Source: JABISG01 sp963581435 (GTDB lineage: Bacteria > Planctomycetota > Planctomycetia > Planctomycetales > Planctomycetaceae). From it: a stretch of DNA of 44,027 bases. The DNA is taken from NCBI GenBank assembly GCA_963581435.1, contig CAUZOL010000016.1, forward strand, positions 1 through 44,027, written 5' to 3'. Positions 35,287-44,027 of the stretch are shown here, piece after piece. Every line of letters begins with the position of its first letter. Within the stretch, counting starts at the first letter, position 1. The notes beneath the pieces were generated by a model. It was given only the letters and a program-made list of their open reading frames with translations. It did not search any database and had not been told where the DNA came from. The position numbers and the translations under genes were made by a program.

Positions 35287-35898
35287 TTACAGGCTGAGAT
35301 GACCTTTTGATTCCAGGTAGCTCACGACTTCCTCGGCCAACTCGTCGATGCTCTTCGTGTCGGCATCGAGAATGAGTTCCGCGTTCTCGGGGGCTTCGTA
35401 GGGATCGTCGATGCCGGTGAAGCCGGTGATTTCTCCGGCGCGGGCCTGCTTGTAAAGTCCCTTGGGATCGCGGGCTTCGCAGGTTTCCAGCGATGCGTTG
35501 ACGTAAACCTCAATGAACTGACCGTCGCCGAGCAATTCGCGAACCTTGTCGCGGTCGGCTTTATACGGCGAGATGAACGCGGTCAGCGTCACACAGCCAG
35601 AGGCGGCAAACAGTGCAGCCACTTCGCCGACACGGCGGATGTTCTCGGCGCGGTCATCGGCCGAGAAACTGAGGTTCTTATTCAAACCGTGTCGAACGTT
35701 GTCGCCGTCCAGCACGTAGGTGTGAATGCCGCGCGAGTGGAGAATGTGATCGACCGTGTTGGCCACGGTGCTTTTGCCGCATGCACTCAGCCCGGTGAAC
35801 CACAACACCGATCCCGTGTGACCTTTGAGTTTGCAGCGGTCTTCGTTGGAGACATGGTGACCGTGCCAGGTGATGTTGGTCGCTTTCTGCTCGGTCAT
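35287..35898 (-). CDS. cysC: Adenylyl-sulfate kinase (APS kinase)
   Basis: Phosphorylates adenosine 5'-phosphosulfate with ATP to give PAPS, for sulfate assimilation or sulfation. At 203 residues it has the family's normal size. The P-loop is GLSACGKST (36-44), with alanine-cysteine instead of the usual glycine-alanine. Further hallmarks are VLDGDNVRHGLNKNLSFSADDR (substrate binding), FISPYKADRDKVR and the VYVNASLETCEARDPKGLYK stretch. ATG start at 35898. No CysD, CysN or sulfotransferase gene is adjacent, so it stands alone between repeat-rich spacers. Planctomycetes encode many sulfatases, but a direct link is not shown here. Confidence 0.97.
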   Translation of the reverse strand: MTEQKATNITWHGHHVSNEDRCKLKGHTGSVLWFTGLSACGKSTVANTVDHILHSRGIHTYVLDGDNVRHGLNKNLSFSADDRAENIRRVGEVAALFAASGCVTLTAFISPYKADRDKVRELLGDGQFIEVYVNASLETCEARDPKGLYKQARAGEITGFTGIDDPYEAPENAELILDADTKSIDELAEEVVSYLESKGHLSL

Positions 35899-36300
35899 GC
35901 TCAGTTTGCCTTTATGTTTACTTGAGTCTGGAGTTGAGTTTGTTCTCGATAATCAGCCCGCAGCGCAAGCGAGGGTCTTCGCCTGGAAGTCCCTTGATTG
36001 CGATTTTTGAAGTTGCAGACCTCAGTTTTTGGATTGGAGACAAAGGGCTAAAATCCCCCAAATATACAAGCCTGAAGCGCAAGCGAAGGAGCTTTCTGGC
36101 ATCGCGGTGGAATCATCCTTCGCTTGCGCTTCAGGCTTATATTACCGGGATTTGCATGTCCCTTTACGCCATTTGTGCAACGACAAATCTTGCCCCGCGG
36201 GCTGGTGGTGGCAGTTGCCGTTTGCAGGTCCAAGCACGATACTAGAGGAACCAACGGCTGGAGAGGAAGTCAGACGGATCGATTGTTGGACAGATAACGA
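35899..36300. other. Divergent intergenic region between cysC and the AddB-like gene
   Basis: 402 bp containing a single family B-like arm (CAGCCCGCAGCGCAAGCGAG at about 35954), a TTTTTGAAGTTGC motif at 36005-36017 shared with 12281, and a complete family A palindrome at 36068-36139. Both neighbours' promoters must lie here, but no consensus box pair was seen. Confidence 0.6.
36068..36139. repeat. Palindromic repeat family A, copy 3
   Basis: The left arm AAGCCTGAAGCGCAAGCGAA (from 36068) and the right arm (36116-36139) pair over 23 bp. The 25-nt loop differs from that of copy 1 at only about four positions, sharing GCTT, CTGGCATCGC and TGGAA. Conservation of the whole 72-bp unit, loop included, suggests recent common origin. 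Confidence 0.88.
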
Positions 36301-39147
36301 ATGCCGATTACGCGTAGTTTCCTTCATTGGCAGTCGCCCGCTTTGGCGGCGGCGGCCCAGTTGTTGCTCGAAGACCGAGTGATCGACGGCGTCGCCGATC
36401 TGTCTGAAGTCGTCGTTGCGCTGCCGGGCGGTCGCGCGGGCCGTCGTTTGCTTGAGATCCTCATCGACCGGGCTGATCGCGAGTCGTTGATCCTGTTGCC
36501 GCCGCAAATTATCACCGCGGGGCGATTGCCTGAACTGTTGTATGTGGCACAGCGCCCTTTTGCCGACGACTTCACGCAACGATTGGCCTGGATTGAGGCA
36601 TTAAAACAGGCCGACCGCGAGCTGCTGCTGCAGGTCATTCGGGAGCCCCCCGGCGATGGGGATTTGTTCGCCTGGTTGTCGTTGGGCGAGATGCTCTCGC
36701 GGCTGCATCGGGAGTTGGCAGCCGATGGTTTCGATTTCGGTGACGTCGTGCAGCGGGCGGATGAACTCGAAGGGTTCAACGAATCTGCACGGTGGCAGTC
36801 GCTGGCTGAAATTCAGCGCGACTACTTACGGCGACTTGATGAGTTGGAATTGTGGGACTTGCAGACGGCCCGCCTGTTCGCCGTCGCGCAGCGGGAATGC
36901 GCGACGGACAAACAGATCGTCCTGATTGGAATGGTGGATTTGAACCGCACGCAACGGGCGATGCTCGACCAGGTGGCCGACGGTGTGACGGCTGTCGTCT
37001 TCGCGCCGGACGAACTCTCCGACCGCTTCGACGAACACGGCTGTCTGAGATCCGACGCGTGGCTCGAAGTGCCGATTGATCTCGACCGCGAATTGATCGA
37101 AGTCGTCGATACATCCGGCGATCAGGCGGATGCCGTCATGCTGGCGATGGCGAAACTCGACGGCGTTTTTTCTGCAGAGGAAATCACCGTCGGCGTGCCG
37201 GACGAGCGCCTCGTGGGGCCGATTCAGCAGCGGTTGGCCGAGTGCGGCGTTCCCTCACGTTACGGCGTCGGCGTTCCAGCGACACGGATGGGGCCTAGCT
37301 TGCTGTTGAAAGCAACCGCCGATTATCTGGAAAGTCGTCGTCCCGACGCCTTTGCTGCGCTAGTGCGGCATCCGGCCATCGCACATTGGCTGGCCGGCCA
37401 AGGCGTGACCGACGACTGGCTGACTCAGCTCGACCAATACCGCTCGACACACTTGCCGACGCGGCTGGATGGCAAGTGGCAGCGGGCCTCTTCGAGTGCT
37501 TATCAATCGTTGCGGAATGTATTCGATGAATTGCATCGCGAACCGGACAGTGATGGAACGCAAGCGGGGTTGCTTCACGGATTGAGTGGTGCAAAACGAC
37601 CGCTGGGCAAATGGGTTGTTGACGTCATTCAACTTGTCATCAACGTCTACGGCCGAATTTCGCTCACGCAGAACTGTGCGGACGAGTGGAATGTCATCGC
37701 CGCCTGTGATGCAATTCGCGACGCGCTGGCGGCGCAACGCGACATCCCCGACGAATTGGCTCCGTCGGTCAGTTGTGCGGAAGCGTTACGGTTACTGCTG
37801 CAATCGTTGTCCGGGCAGACGGTTCCGCCCCGTGCCGATCACACGGCAGTTGAATTGCTGGGTTGGTTGGAGCTTCCATTGGACGACGCGCCGGCGTTGA
37901 TTGTGAGCGGGTTCAACGACGGACTGGTGCCGGCATCGCGTAACAGCGATTTGTTTCTGCCGAACGAGTTGCGGCGTCAACTGGGCTTGGAAGACAACAA
38001 CCGCATTTATGCCCGCGACGCCTATGCGTTGTCGGTCATCGCTGCGTCGCGAACATCACTGAAGTTGATCGCCGGCCGCCGCTCGGCCGACAACGATCCG
38101 TTGATTCCCAGCCGGTTACTGTTTGCTTGCGAGCCGCAGGAGATGGCTCTGCGCACGCTCGGATTCTTGCGGGGATCATCGAAATTGAAGCCACGCATCG
38201 AGTTGGCGGGCAGCCTCACCGCCGGCCGGAAGCAGTCGGTTTTTGCACCACCTCAGCCGCTGGAACCGCTCGCCGAGTTGAAGTCGATGAAGGTCACCGA
38301 ATTCAAAGACTACCTTGCCTGTCCCTACCGTTACTACCTGCGACATCGGTTGAAGCTCGAAGGCATCGATGACGGCGGCAACGAACTGGGCGGCGGTGAA
38401 TTCGGCTCGTTATTGCACGAGGTCCTCAAGGCATTTGGCGAAAGTGAAGCAGCCACATCTGATGCTGCGGATGATGTCAAGCAGGCGTTGAACGATCTGC
38501 TCGATGACCAGGTGAGTAGGCAATTCGGAAAGCATCCGCTGGCGGCAGTCAATGTGCAGGTCGAGCAGATTCGTTATCGGCTGGAAAAGTTCGCTGACTG
38601 GCAAGCCGGATGGGTTGCCGAAGGCTGGGCCATTGAGGTGACGGAGTGTGATATCAAAGACGAAACGGCTCCGTTTACCGTCGACGATCTGCCGTTGTAT
38701 CTTCGCGGCCGCATTGATCGCATCGATCGTAATCGCGCGACCGGCGAGATTGTCATCTTCGATTACAAGACCGGCGAGTCGGCGAACAAACCGGAGAAGA
38801 CACATCGCCGCCGCGATGACTGGGTCGATCTGCAACTGCCGCTCTATCGCCACCTGGTGCAATATGCCGCTGACAAATTTGCCGATGTCGATCCGGCGAC
38901 CGTGCGGCTCGGCTACATCGTCATTCCCAAATCGCTCGACGCCATCGGCCATCATGTTGCTGAATGGACGGCCGACGATTTGGCGGATGCCGACGAAACG
39001 GCGCGAGGAGTCATCCGCGACATTCGTGCGGGCATCTTCGGTCCACCGAACGGCCCGCCGCCTGCGTTCTTCGAAGAGTTCGCTGCCATTTGCCTTGACG
39101 GACAATTCGGCACGAATTCCGGGCTTGACGATGCGGAGGTCGAATAA
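36301..39147 (+). CDS. AddB-like DNA repair nuclease subunit (PD-(D/E)XK)
   Basis: Protein of 948 residues. The N-terminus has a degenerate P-loop-like segment (VVVALPGGRAGRR, 37-49) of the alphaproteobacterial AddB type, so ATP hydrolysis is doubtful. A helicase-like fold fills the middle, with VSGFNDGLVPASR near 539. The C-terminus (about 665-900) is a RecB-family nuclease: CPYRYYLRH (C674 onward), GSLLHEVL (H706), GRIDRID (D806), DYKTG (D821, K823) and QLPLYRHL. Only one cysteine lies near the site, so the four-Cys iron-sulfur staple of classical AddB appears absent. It should work with the AddA-like helicase encoded directly downstream, whose ATG overlaps this TAA by one base, to process double-strand ends for RecA. 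ATG start at 36301; no good Shine-Dalgarno is seen. Confidence 0.88.
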   Translation: MPITRSFLHWQSPALAAAAQLLLEDRVIDGVADLSEVVVALPGGRAGRRLLEILIDRADRESLILLPPQIITAGRLPELLYVAQRPFADDFTQRLAWIEALKQADRELLLQVIREPPGDGDLFAWLSLGEMLSRLHRELAADGFDFGDVVQRADELEGFNESARWQSLAEIQRDYLRRLDELELWDLQTARLFAVAQRECATDKQIVLIGMVDLNRTQRAMLDQVADGVTAVVFAPDELSDRFDEHGCLRSDAWLEVPIDLDRELIEVVDTSGDQADAVMLAMAKLDGVFSAEEITVGVPDERLVGPIQQRLAECGVPSRYGVGVPATRMGPSLLLKATADYLESRRPDAFAALVRHPAIAHWLAGQGVTDDWLTQLDQYRSTHLPTRLDGKWQRASSSAYQSLRNVFDELHREPDSDGTQAGLLHGLSGAKRPLGKWVVDVIQLVINVYGRISLTQNCADEWNVIAACDAIRDALAAQRDIPDELAPSVSCAEALRLLLQSLSGQTVPPRADHTAVELLGWLELPLDDAPALIVSGFNDGLVPASRNSDLFLPNELRRQLGLEDNNRIYARDAYALSVIAASRTSLKLIAGRRSADNDPLIPSRLLFACEPQEMALRTLGFLRGSSKLKPRIELAGSLTAGRKQSVFAPPQPLEPLAELKSMKVTEFKDYLACPYRYYLRHRLKLEGIDDGGNELGGGEFGSLLHEVLKAFGESEAATSDAADDVKQALNDLLDDQVSRQFGKHPLAAVNVQVEQIRYRLEKFADWQAGWVAEGWAIEVTECDIKDETAPFTVDDLPLYLRGRIDRIDRNRATGEIVIFDYKTGESANKPEKTHRRRDDWVDLQLPLYRHLVQYAADKFADVDPATVRLGYIVIPKSLDAIGHHVAEWTADDLADADETARGVIRDIRAGIFGPPNGPPPAFFEEFAAICLDGQFGTNSGLDDAEVE

Positions 39148-42100
39148 TGAACGCCGCCGCTGAGTTTCCCCACTTGCTCATTCGCGCGTCGGCAGGCACG
39201 GGAAAGACGTTCCAGCTTTCCAACCGATTCATCGCGCAGATCGCAGCGGGTGAACCCCCCGACCACATTCTGGCAGCAACATTTGCCCGCAAGGCGGCCG
39301 GCGAGATTCTCGAACGCGTGTTAACGCGACTAGCCGAGGCGGCGCTCGACGACGGGAAATTCGCAGAACTGGCGGAGAACGTCGGCGACGCCAAATTGAC
39401 CCGCGAGGGTTGCTTCGACCTGTTGAGAAAACTTATCAGTCGTCTGCATCGCCTGCGTGTCGGGACGCTCGACGGTTTCTTTTCACAATTGGCGGCGAGT
39501 TTCAGTCTCGAACTCGGCCTGCCGCCCGGTTGGCGAATCGTCGATGAGTTGGACGATTTGCAACTGCGAAACGAAGCGGTGCAGACAGTACTCGACGGAG
39601 AATCAACGGCGAGTCTGGTGACGATGATGCACCTGCTGAGCAAGGGAGAAATCAAGCGGTCGGTTTCGTCGGAGATTCACGACGTCGTCACCAAGCTGTA
39701 CGACCTGTTTTGCGAAACCGACGAAGATGCGTGGGACGCTTTGCCGCGGCACAAGCAAGTTGAAGGCGAGGCGTTGGATGCGGCCATCGCAAAATTGGCG
39801 GCTTTGGAGTTTACCGACAAGCGTTTTGGGAAAGCACGCGATGCAAACGTTGGCTGCGCTGCCAGTGGCGATTGGGAAGGATTCATCGGCAAGGGACTGA
39901 CGGCGAAACTCATCGCCGGCGCGACGGACTTCCATAAAAAGCCGATCGAAAACGACCTGGTCGATGCCTACCGGCCGTTGATCGACAATGCGCGGGCCGT
40001 CTTGTTGGGACGAGTTGCCGATCAGACTCTCGCTGCGCGGCAGCTGCTCGACAAGTTCGACGCGGCGTATCGGCAGTTGAAGCAAAGCAGCCACGGTCTG
40101 CGTTTCGACGATGTGACGCGAAGTCTCGCCCGCGGATTCGCAACCGGGCGCATCGCCGATGTGAACTGGCGTCTTGACATGCAGGTGAAGCATCTATTAC
40201 TGGATGAATTTCAGGACACATCGCGACTGCAGTGGCAGGTGGTACGGCCGTTCGCCGAGCGCGTCACTGCTGCCGACGGTGAGGGTTCGTTTTTCTGCGT
40301 GGGCGACGTGAAGCAGGCGATCTACCGTTGGCGGGGAGGCGTGTCGGAAATCTTTGACGCCGTCGGCGAGCAGCTCGGCGGAATTGATGAGGAATCGTTG
40401 ACGAAAAGTTATCGGTCGAGCCAACCCGTTATCGACACCGTCAACCGCGTCTTTCTGGGGCTGAAGTCGAACGAGGCTCTCGCGAGTTATCCGAACGTCA
40501 CCCACACCTGGGGCGAACGATTTGGCGAACACACCACAGCGAAGGACGGCTTGCCCGGCTATTGCCGACTGATGACGAGCCGCCGCGCCGACGAAAACGA
40601 AAAACAGCGAGATGTCACGCTGGACTTCGCCGCCGGTCAAATCGCCGAGATCACCCGCGACAACCCGGGGCGTTCGGTCGGTGTGTTGGTTCGCACCAAC
40701 TCGGCTGTTGCCCGGTTGATTTACCAACTGCGGACACAGCATCAGGTGCTGGCGAGCGAAGAGGGGGGCAATCCGCTCACCGACTCGCCGGCCGTGCAAT
40801 TGATTCTGTCGCTGCTGCGGATTGCCGATCATCCGGGCGACACGGCCGCGCGGTTTCATCTGGCGACATCGCCGCTTGCTGAAGCGATCGACTTTCAGCA
40901 ACATGACGACGGCGCGTCCGCCGTGCGTCTTTCTCTCGGTCTTCGCGAGTCGTTGCTGAACCGCGGCTATGGTAAGACGATTTACCAATGGGTACAGGAA
41001 TTAGCCCCACACTGCGATGGCCGCGATTTGAATCGTTTGTTGCAACTGGTTGAATTGGCCTACGGCTATGAAAATGATGCGACGGTGCGGGTCGATGACT
41101 TTATCCGCGTGGTCGAATCGCGTCGGGTGGAATCACCTTCTGCTGCCGACGTCCGCGTGATGACGTTGCATCAGGCCAAGGGGTTGCAGTTCGACATCGT
41201 CGTTCTGCCCGAGCTTGATGTCGAATTGAAAGGACGGCATCCAATGGTCGTTGTTGGTCGCGACGGGCCGGTCGAACCGGTGCGGCGAATTCTCCGCTAC
41301 GTGAGCGAAAACGTGCAGCCGCTGTTGCCGCCCGCGTTTCAGCGAATGTTTTTCGACTGGGCCGATCAGTCCGTCAATGAGTCGCTATGCTTGTTGTACG
41401 TGGCATTGACGCGAGCGGTTCACGCGCTGCACATGATTATTCCGCCGGCGAAAGAGAACGAAAAAACTCTGCCAAAAACCGCCGCCGGCTTGCTGCGGGA
41501 GGCGTTGACCGAGACGGCTCTGCCAAGCCCGGAGCAGGTTCTTTACGAACACGGAGACCCGACGCCGCTTGCCGATGAATCGGGCGACAGCGCGGGCGCC
41601 GTCGGCGAAGATGCAGAAACCAAACGTGTTGAAGTGAAGCTGCGTGCCGCACCCGCGCAACGGACGCGCGGACTTGATCGACATTCGCCATCCGGATTGG
41701 AAGGGGGCACCGCGATAAATCTGGCGAAGCGGTTGCAACTCGGCACATCCTTTGCGATGGCTCGCGGCTCGCGGTTTCATACCTGGTTTGAAGCGATCAA
41801 ATGGCTCGATGATGGTCCATCGGATGAGATGACACTTCGCAGCATTGCTGGCCCGCTGACTGGCACCGATGTTGATCTCACCGCCGAAATCGCCGAGTTT
41901 CACACCATATTAGCAAACGCGACGATTCGACGGGCGCTCTCGCGGAGCGGTTACGACGATCCGTCGGCGTTGGGATTTGGGGCCGACGTCTGTGCGGAAC
42001 TTCAGACTCCCGATTTGCGAATGCGGGTGTTTCGGGAACGCGAGTTTGCAATTCGCGACGGCGATGCCGTCCTCAAAGGCGCAATCGACCGGCTGGTTGT

Positions 42101-42335
42101 GCTGTACGACGGCGATCGGCCGCTGGCTGCCGACGTCATCGACTTCAAGACCGACCGCATCGACGACACGCCCGAAAACTCACGACAGGCCAAGGTGGAA
42201 TTCTACCGCCCACAAATCGAAGCGTACCGCCGCACGACATCGAAATTAACCGGACTGGATACATCGCGAATTGCGGCCCGGTTACTGTTCGTCGGCGCGG
42301 GCATTGTTGAGTTGATTGAGAATCGTGATGCGTAA
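39147..42335 (+). CDS. AddA-like UvrD-family helicase-nuclease
   Basis: Superfamily 1A helicase of 1062 residues. Walker A is ASAGTGKT (14-21, K20); motif Ia lies in AATFARKAAGEI; Walker B is LLLDEFQDT (D353, E354); motif III is FFCVGDVKQAIYRWRGG; motif IV is SYRSSQPVI; motif V is VMTLHQAKGLQFDIVVLPEL (about 671-690); and motif VI is LLYVALTRA (about 750). The C-terminal nuclease domain has H878 (GSRFHTWFE), D981 (GAIDRL) and D999/K1001 (DFKTD), matching the RecB/AddA catalytic set. With the upstream AddB-like protein it forms a predicted two-nuclease end-resection enzyme. The start codon overlaps the previous stop (TAATG), indicating translational coupling. It is somewhat shorter than typical AddA (about 1150-1250). 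Confidence 0.92.
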   Translation: MNAAAEFPHLLIRASAGTGKTFQLSNRFIAQIAAGEPPDHILAATFARKAAGEILERVLTRLAEAALDDGKFAELAENVGDAKLTREGCFDLLRKLISRLHRLRVGTLDGFFSQLAASFSLELGLPPGWRIVDELDDLQLRNEAVQTVLDGESTASLVTMMHLLSKGEIKRSVSSEIHDVVTKLYDLFCETDEDAWDALPRHKQVEGEALDAAIAKLAALEFTDKRFGKARDANVGCAASGDWEGFIGKGLTAKLIAGATDFHKKPIENDLVDAYRPLIDNARAVLLGRVADQTLAARQLLDKFDAAYRQLKQSSHGLRFDDVTRSLARGFATGRIADVNWRLDMQVKHLLLDEFQDTSRLQWQVVRPFAERVTAADGEGSFFCVGDVKQAIYRWRGGVSEIFDAVGEQLGGIDEESLTKSYRSSQPVIDTVNRVFLGLKSNEALASYPNVTHTWGERFGEHTTAKDGLPGYCRLMTSRRADENEKQRDVTLDFAAGQIAEITRDNPGRSVGVLVRTNSAVARLIYQLRTQHQVLASEEGGNPLTDSPAVQLILSLLRIADHPGDTAARFHLATSPLAEAIDFQQHDDGASAVRLSLGLRESLLNRGYGKTIYQWVQELAPHCDGRDLNRLLQLVELAYGYENDATVRVDDFIRVVESRRVESPSAADVRVMTLHQAKGLQFDIVVLPELDVELKGRHPMVVVGRDGPVEPVRRILRYVSENVQPLLPPAFQRMFFDWADQSVNESLCLLYVALTRAVHALHMIIPPAKENEKTLPKTAAGLLREALTETALPSPEQVLYEHGDPTPLADESGDSAGAVGEDAETKRVEVKLRAAPAQRTRGLDRHSPSGLEGGTAINLAKRLQLGTSFAMARGSRFHTWFEAIKWLDDGPSDEMTLRSIAGPLTGTDVDLTAEIAEFHTILANATIRRALSRSGYDDPSALGFGADVCAELQTPDLRMRVFREREFAIRDGDAVLKGAIDRLVVLYDGDRPLAADVIDFKTDRIDDTPENSRQAKVEFYRPQIEAYRRTTSKLTGLDTSRIAARLLFVGAGIVELIENRDA

Positions 42336-42386
42336 TGCGAGCGGTCGGCTTTATGCCGACTCTTGTCTCAAGTGCGGCACGGTGGA

Positions 42387-42411
42387 CACTGGCGACACGC
42401 CAGTGGCACCC
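42387..42411. repeat. Palindromic repeat family C, copy 2 (single arm)
   Basis: A 25-bp sequence identical to the right arm of the element at 26956-26980 and itself able to fold as CACTGGCG-ACA-CGCCAGTG. It lies between the AddA-like gene and glnD, 52 bp before the glnD start, where it could act as a weak terminator. Confidence 0.85.
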
Positions 42412-42462
42412 AAGACGTTTCTCTTCTGGACGATGGACTGAAGATCAACTAAGTTCGGATAT

Positions 42463-44027
42463 ATGAGTTCAATTCCAACTTCGACGGAGTTCTCGCTGGA
42501 GCGACTGGCGGCGCATAAGAAGATTGTCGCCGATATTCGCACGCGCGCTCAGCAGATGTTTGACGATGGCTGCAGCGGACTTGAAATTGCCGGCGTCATC
42601 TCGAAATCCTACGACGACTTTCTGATTTCGCTCTATGAGATTTCGGTGGCCGCACTTCCGCCCGACGATCGTGCGCTGGTCGAGCGGCATGGGGCCATGG
42701 TGGCCGTCGGTGGGACCGGCCGAGGCGAGTTAGCACCGTTTTCCGATATCGATTTGCTGTTTTTGTACCGCAAACCAGCCGCTGAGGCGTTTGCCCGTTG
42801 CACGGCGAATATGGTTCGCGATTGCTGGGATGCGGGCATTGAATTGGGACACAGTCTGCGCACGAATTCCGATTCGCTGGCGTTGGCTCGCGAAGAGCCG
42901 CAGGTGGCAACCGGTTTGGTTGAGGCGAGATTGCTGTCCGGCAGCCGTTCGGTGTTCAAAAAACTTCGTCGAAAGGTGCGGCGGTTTATCGGCGGGAAGC
43001 GGATGCGGCCATACATCGACGCATGCGTCGGCAGCCGCAACGAAGAGCGGGCGAAGCATGGGGGCAGCGTCAATTGCCTCGAACCTGACGTCAAACGATC
43101 ATCGGGGGGGTTGCGCGATTTGCATCTGATTCGCTGGATCGGCTGTGCGGCGTTCGGCCGGCCAGGCATCAATGCACTTCAGCGGCGCGGCGCGTTCACC
43201 GACGACGAGGCTCGCCAGTTGCAGGAAGCGCACGAGTTCTTGACTCACGTGCGCATCGACCTGCATCTGGCCGCTGATCGTGGTAGCGATTTGCTTAGTC
43301 GAGACGAGCAGCTGCGGATTACCAAGCGTCTCGGATTCGAGGGGACACCCGCGCAGCGGCCGGTCGAACAATTCATGCAGAACTATTTCCGTCACAGTTC
43401 CGCGATTGCAGCCATCGCCAATCAGTTTGTCGAAAAGCATCGTCCGCAGTCGATCACGTCGCGCGTGGTCCAGTTTCTGGGTAGTCATCGCGCTGATGGT
43501 GTGTTGCGCGTGGGCGGCGAGTACCTCGATGCCACAACCGAAGGCCGCGACGAAGTCTGTAGCGGTATCGAACAAATTCTAAAGCTGTACCTGACGTGCG
43601 CCCTGTACGGTGTTCGTCCTGCGCCTCCGTTGGCCGAACGCATCCGCCAGACGATGGACAAAACTTCCGCGGACCGTGCGCTTTCGGACGAGGCGGCCGA
43701 AGTCTTCCTGAGAATTCTCGGACACAACGGCGAAATTGGGCCGTTGCTGCGCAGCATGTACGATACCGGCGTGCTGGAACACGTCGTGCCACCGATGGCA
43801 CACGCACGTTGTCTGCTGCAGTTCAACCAGTATCACAGCTACACGGTTGATGAACACAGCCTGCGGGCCGTGGAAGCGATCGACGATTTTCTGCGCGAGG
43901 AGAGTCCCATCGGCGTTGCTTGTCGGCACGTTCGCCAACTGCACATTCTCCGTTTGGCGTTACTGCTGCACGATCTGGGTAAAGGGTTCGAGGAAGACCA
44001 CAGCGAAGTCGGCAAGCGAATTGCCGA
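42463..44027 (+). CDS. glnD: [Protein-PII] uridylyltransferase/uridylyl-removing enzyme GlnD, partial at window edge
   Basis: The frame is open from the ATG at 42463 to the end of the window (521 codons seen of about 870-900 expected). The nucleotidyltransferase site is GGTGRGELAPFSDIDLLFL (83-101), with the metal-binding D94 and D96 pair; the GlnD-specific helical region includes LEPDVKRSSGGLRDLHLIRW. An HD phosphohydrolase domain starts around 450 with FNQYHSYTVDEHSL and LLLHDLGKGF (H503, D504). The two ACT domains would lie beyond the edge. GlnD senses glutamine and modifies PII, setting nitrogen status. It follows the AddA-like gene by 127 bp, with a repeat arm between, and probably has its own promoter. 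No PII or glutamine synthetase gene is in view. Confidence 0.96.
   Translation, partial: MSSIPTSTEFSLERLAAHKKIVADIRTRAQQMFDDGCSGLEIAGVISKSYDDFLISLYEISVAALPPDDRALVERHGAMVAVGGTGRGELAPFSDIDLLFLYRKPAAEAFARCTANMVRDCWDAGIELGHSLRTNSDSLALAREEPQVATGLVEARLLSGSRSVFKKLRRKVRRFIGGKRMRPYIDACVGSRNEERAKHGGSVNCLEPDVKRSSGGLRDLHLIRWIGCAAFGRPGINALQRRGAFTDDEARQLQEAHEFLTHVRIDLHLAADRGSDLLSRDEQLRITKRLGFEGTPAQRPVEQFMQNYFRHSSAIAAIANQFVEKHRPQSITSRVVQFLGSHRADGVLRVGGEYLDATTEGRDEVCSGIEQILKLYLTCALYGVRPAPPLAERIRQTMDKTSADRALSDEAAEVFLRILGHNGEIGPLLRSMYDTGVLEHVVPPMAHARCLLQFNQYHSYTVDEHSLRAVEAIDDFLREESPIGVACRHVRQLHILRLALLLHDLGKGFEEDHSEVGKRIA

Overview
The window comes from a member of the Planctomycetota, most likely a Planctomycetia genome, at moderately high GC. 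The gene content points there: an ECF sigma factor next to a Ser/Thr kinase, PVC-type multi-domain c-cytochromes with beta-propellers, a Tat-exported DUF1501 protein, a ThuA-domain protein, a DUF1598 protein, a DUF11 protein and many short intergenic palindromes. No rRNA, tRNA, CRISPR array or prophage was recognised.

Layout. 0.1-4 kb (minus): hybrid-type histidine kinase with a c-haem-like sensor domain, ECF sigma factor and a Ser/Thr kinase that stops early. 4-12 kb: mutM, a DUF1598 membrane protein with a clear terminator, a WaaP-like lipopolysaccharide kinase, a methyltransferase and a DUF11 membrane protein, separated by repeat-rich spacers. 12.5-17.7 kb (minus): a putative carbohydrate-oxidation operon made of an isochorismatase-ThuA fusion followed by a 1165-residue propeller/HEAT/cytochrome c protein. 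18-21.8 kb: metallo-beta-lactamase-fold hydrolase, a GT39 (ArnT-like) transferase and a polyprenyl-phosphate-type GT2. 21.9-25.2 kb: pyrF, a lone CbiO-type ATPase, an HU-like protein, a cold-shock protein with a strong terminator and a tiny Lys/Arg-rich protein. 25.2-31.9 kb: DUF1501 protein divergent from an operon of a pentahaem PA14 cytochrome, a soluble propeller dehydrogenase-like protein and a DinB/DUF1572 protein. 32-34.2 kb: an SLC4-type bicarbonate/anion transporter with an N-terminal PTS EIIA domain, cut by one in-frame TGA. 34.4-36.3 kb: a sigma-factor remnant fused to another gene's tail, cysC and repeats. 36.3-44 kb: AddB-like and AddA-like helicase-nuclease genes overlapping by one base, then glnD running off the right edge.

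The most notable items are (i) the EIIA-SLC4 fusion, whose N-terminal domain mirrors the fold relationship between eukaryotic band 3 cytoplasmic domains and PTS EIIA, together with its single in-frame stop; (ii) several families of palindromic elements, one of which is nested in a 222-bp unit with near-perfect 21-bp terminal inverted repeats, and another of which lies inside the 5' coding region of the pentahaem cytochrome gene; and (iii) a deletion scar joining an ECF sigma region 2 to an aromatic-rich C-terminal tail.

Starts were re-chosen where the longest reading frame runs into repeats or lacks a ribosome-binding site. All functional calls rest on motifs and family knowledge read by eye; no database search was run.
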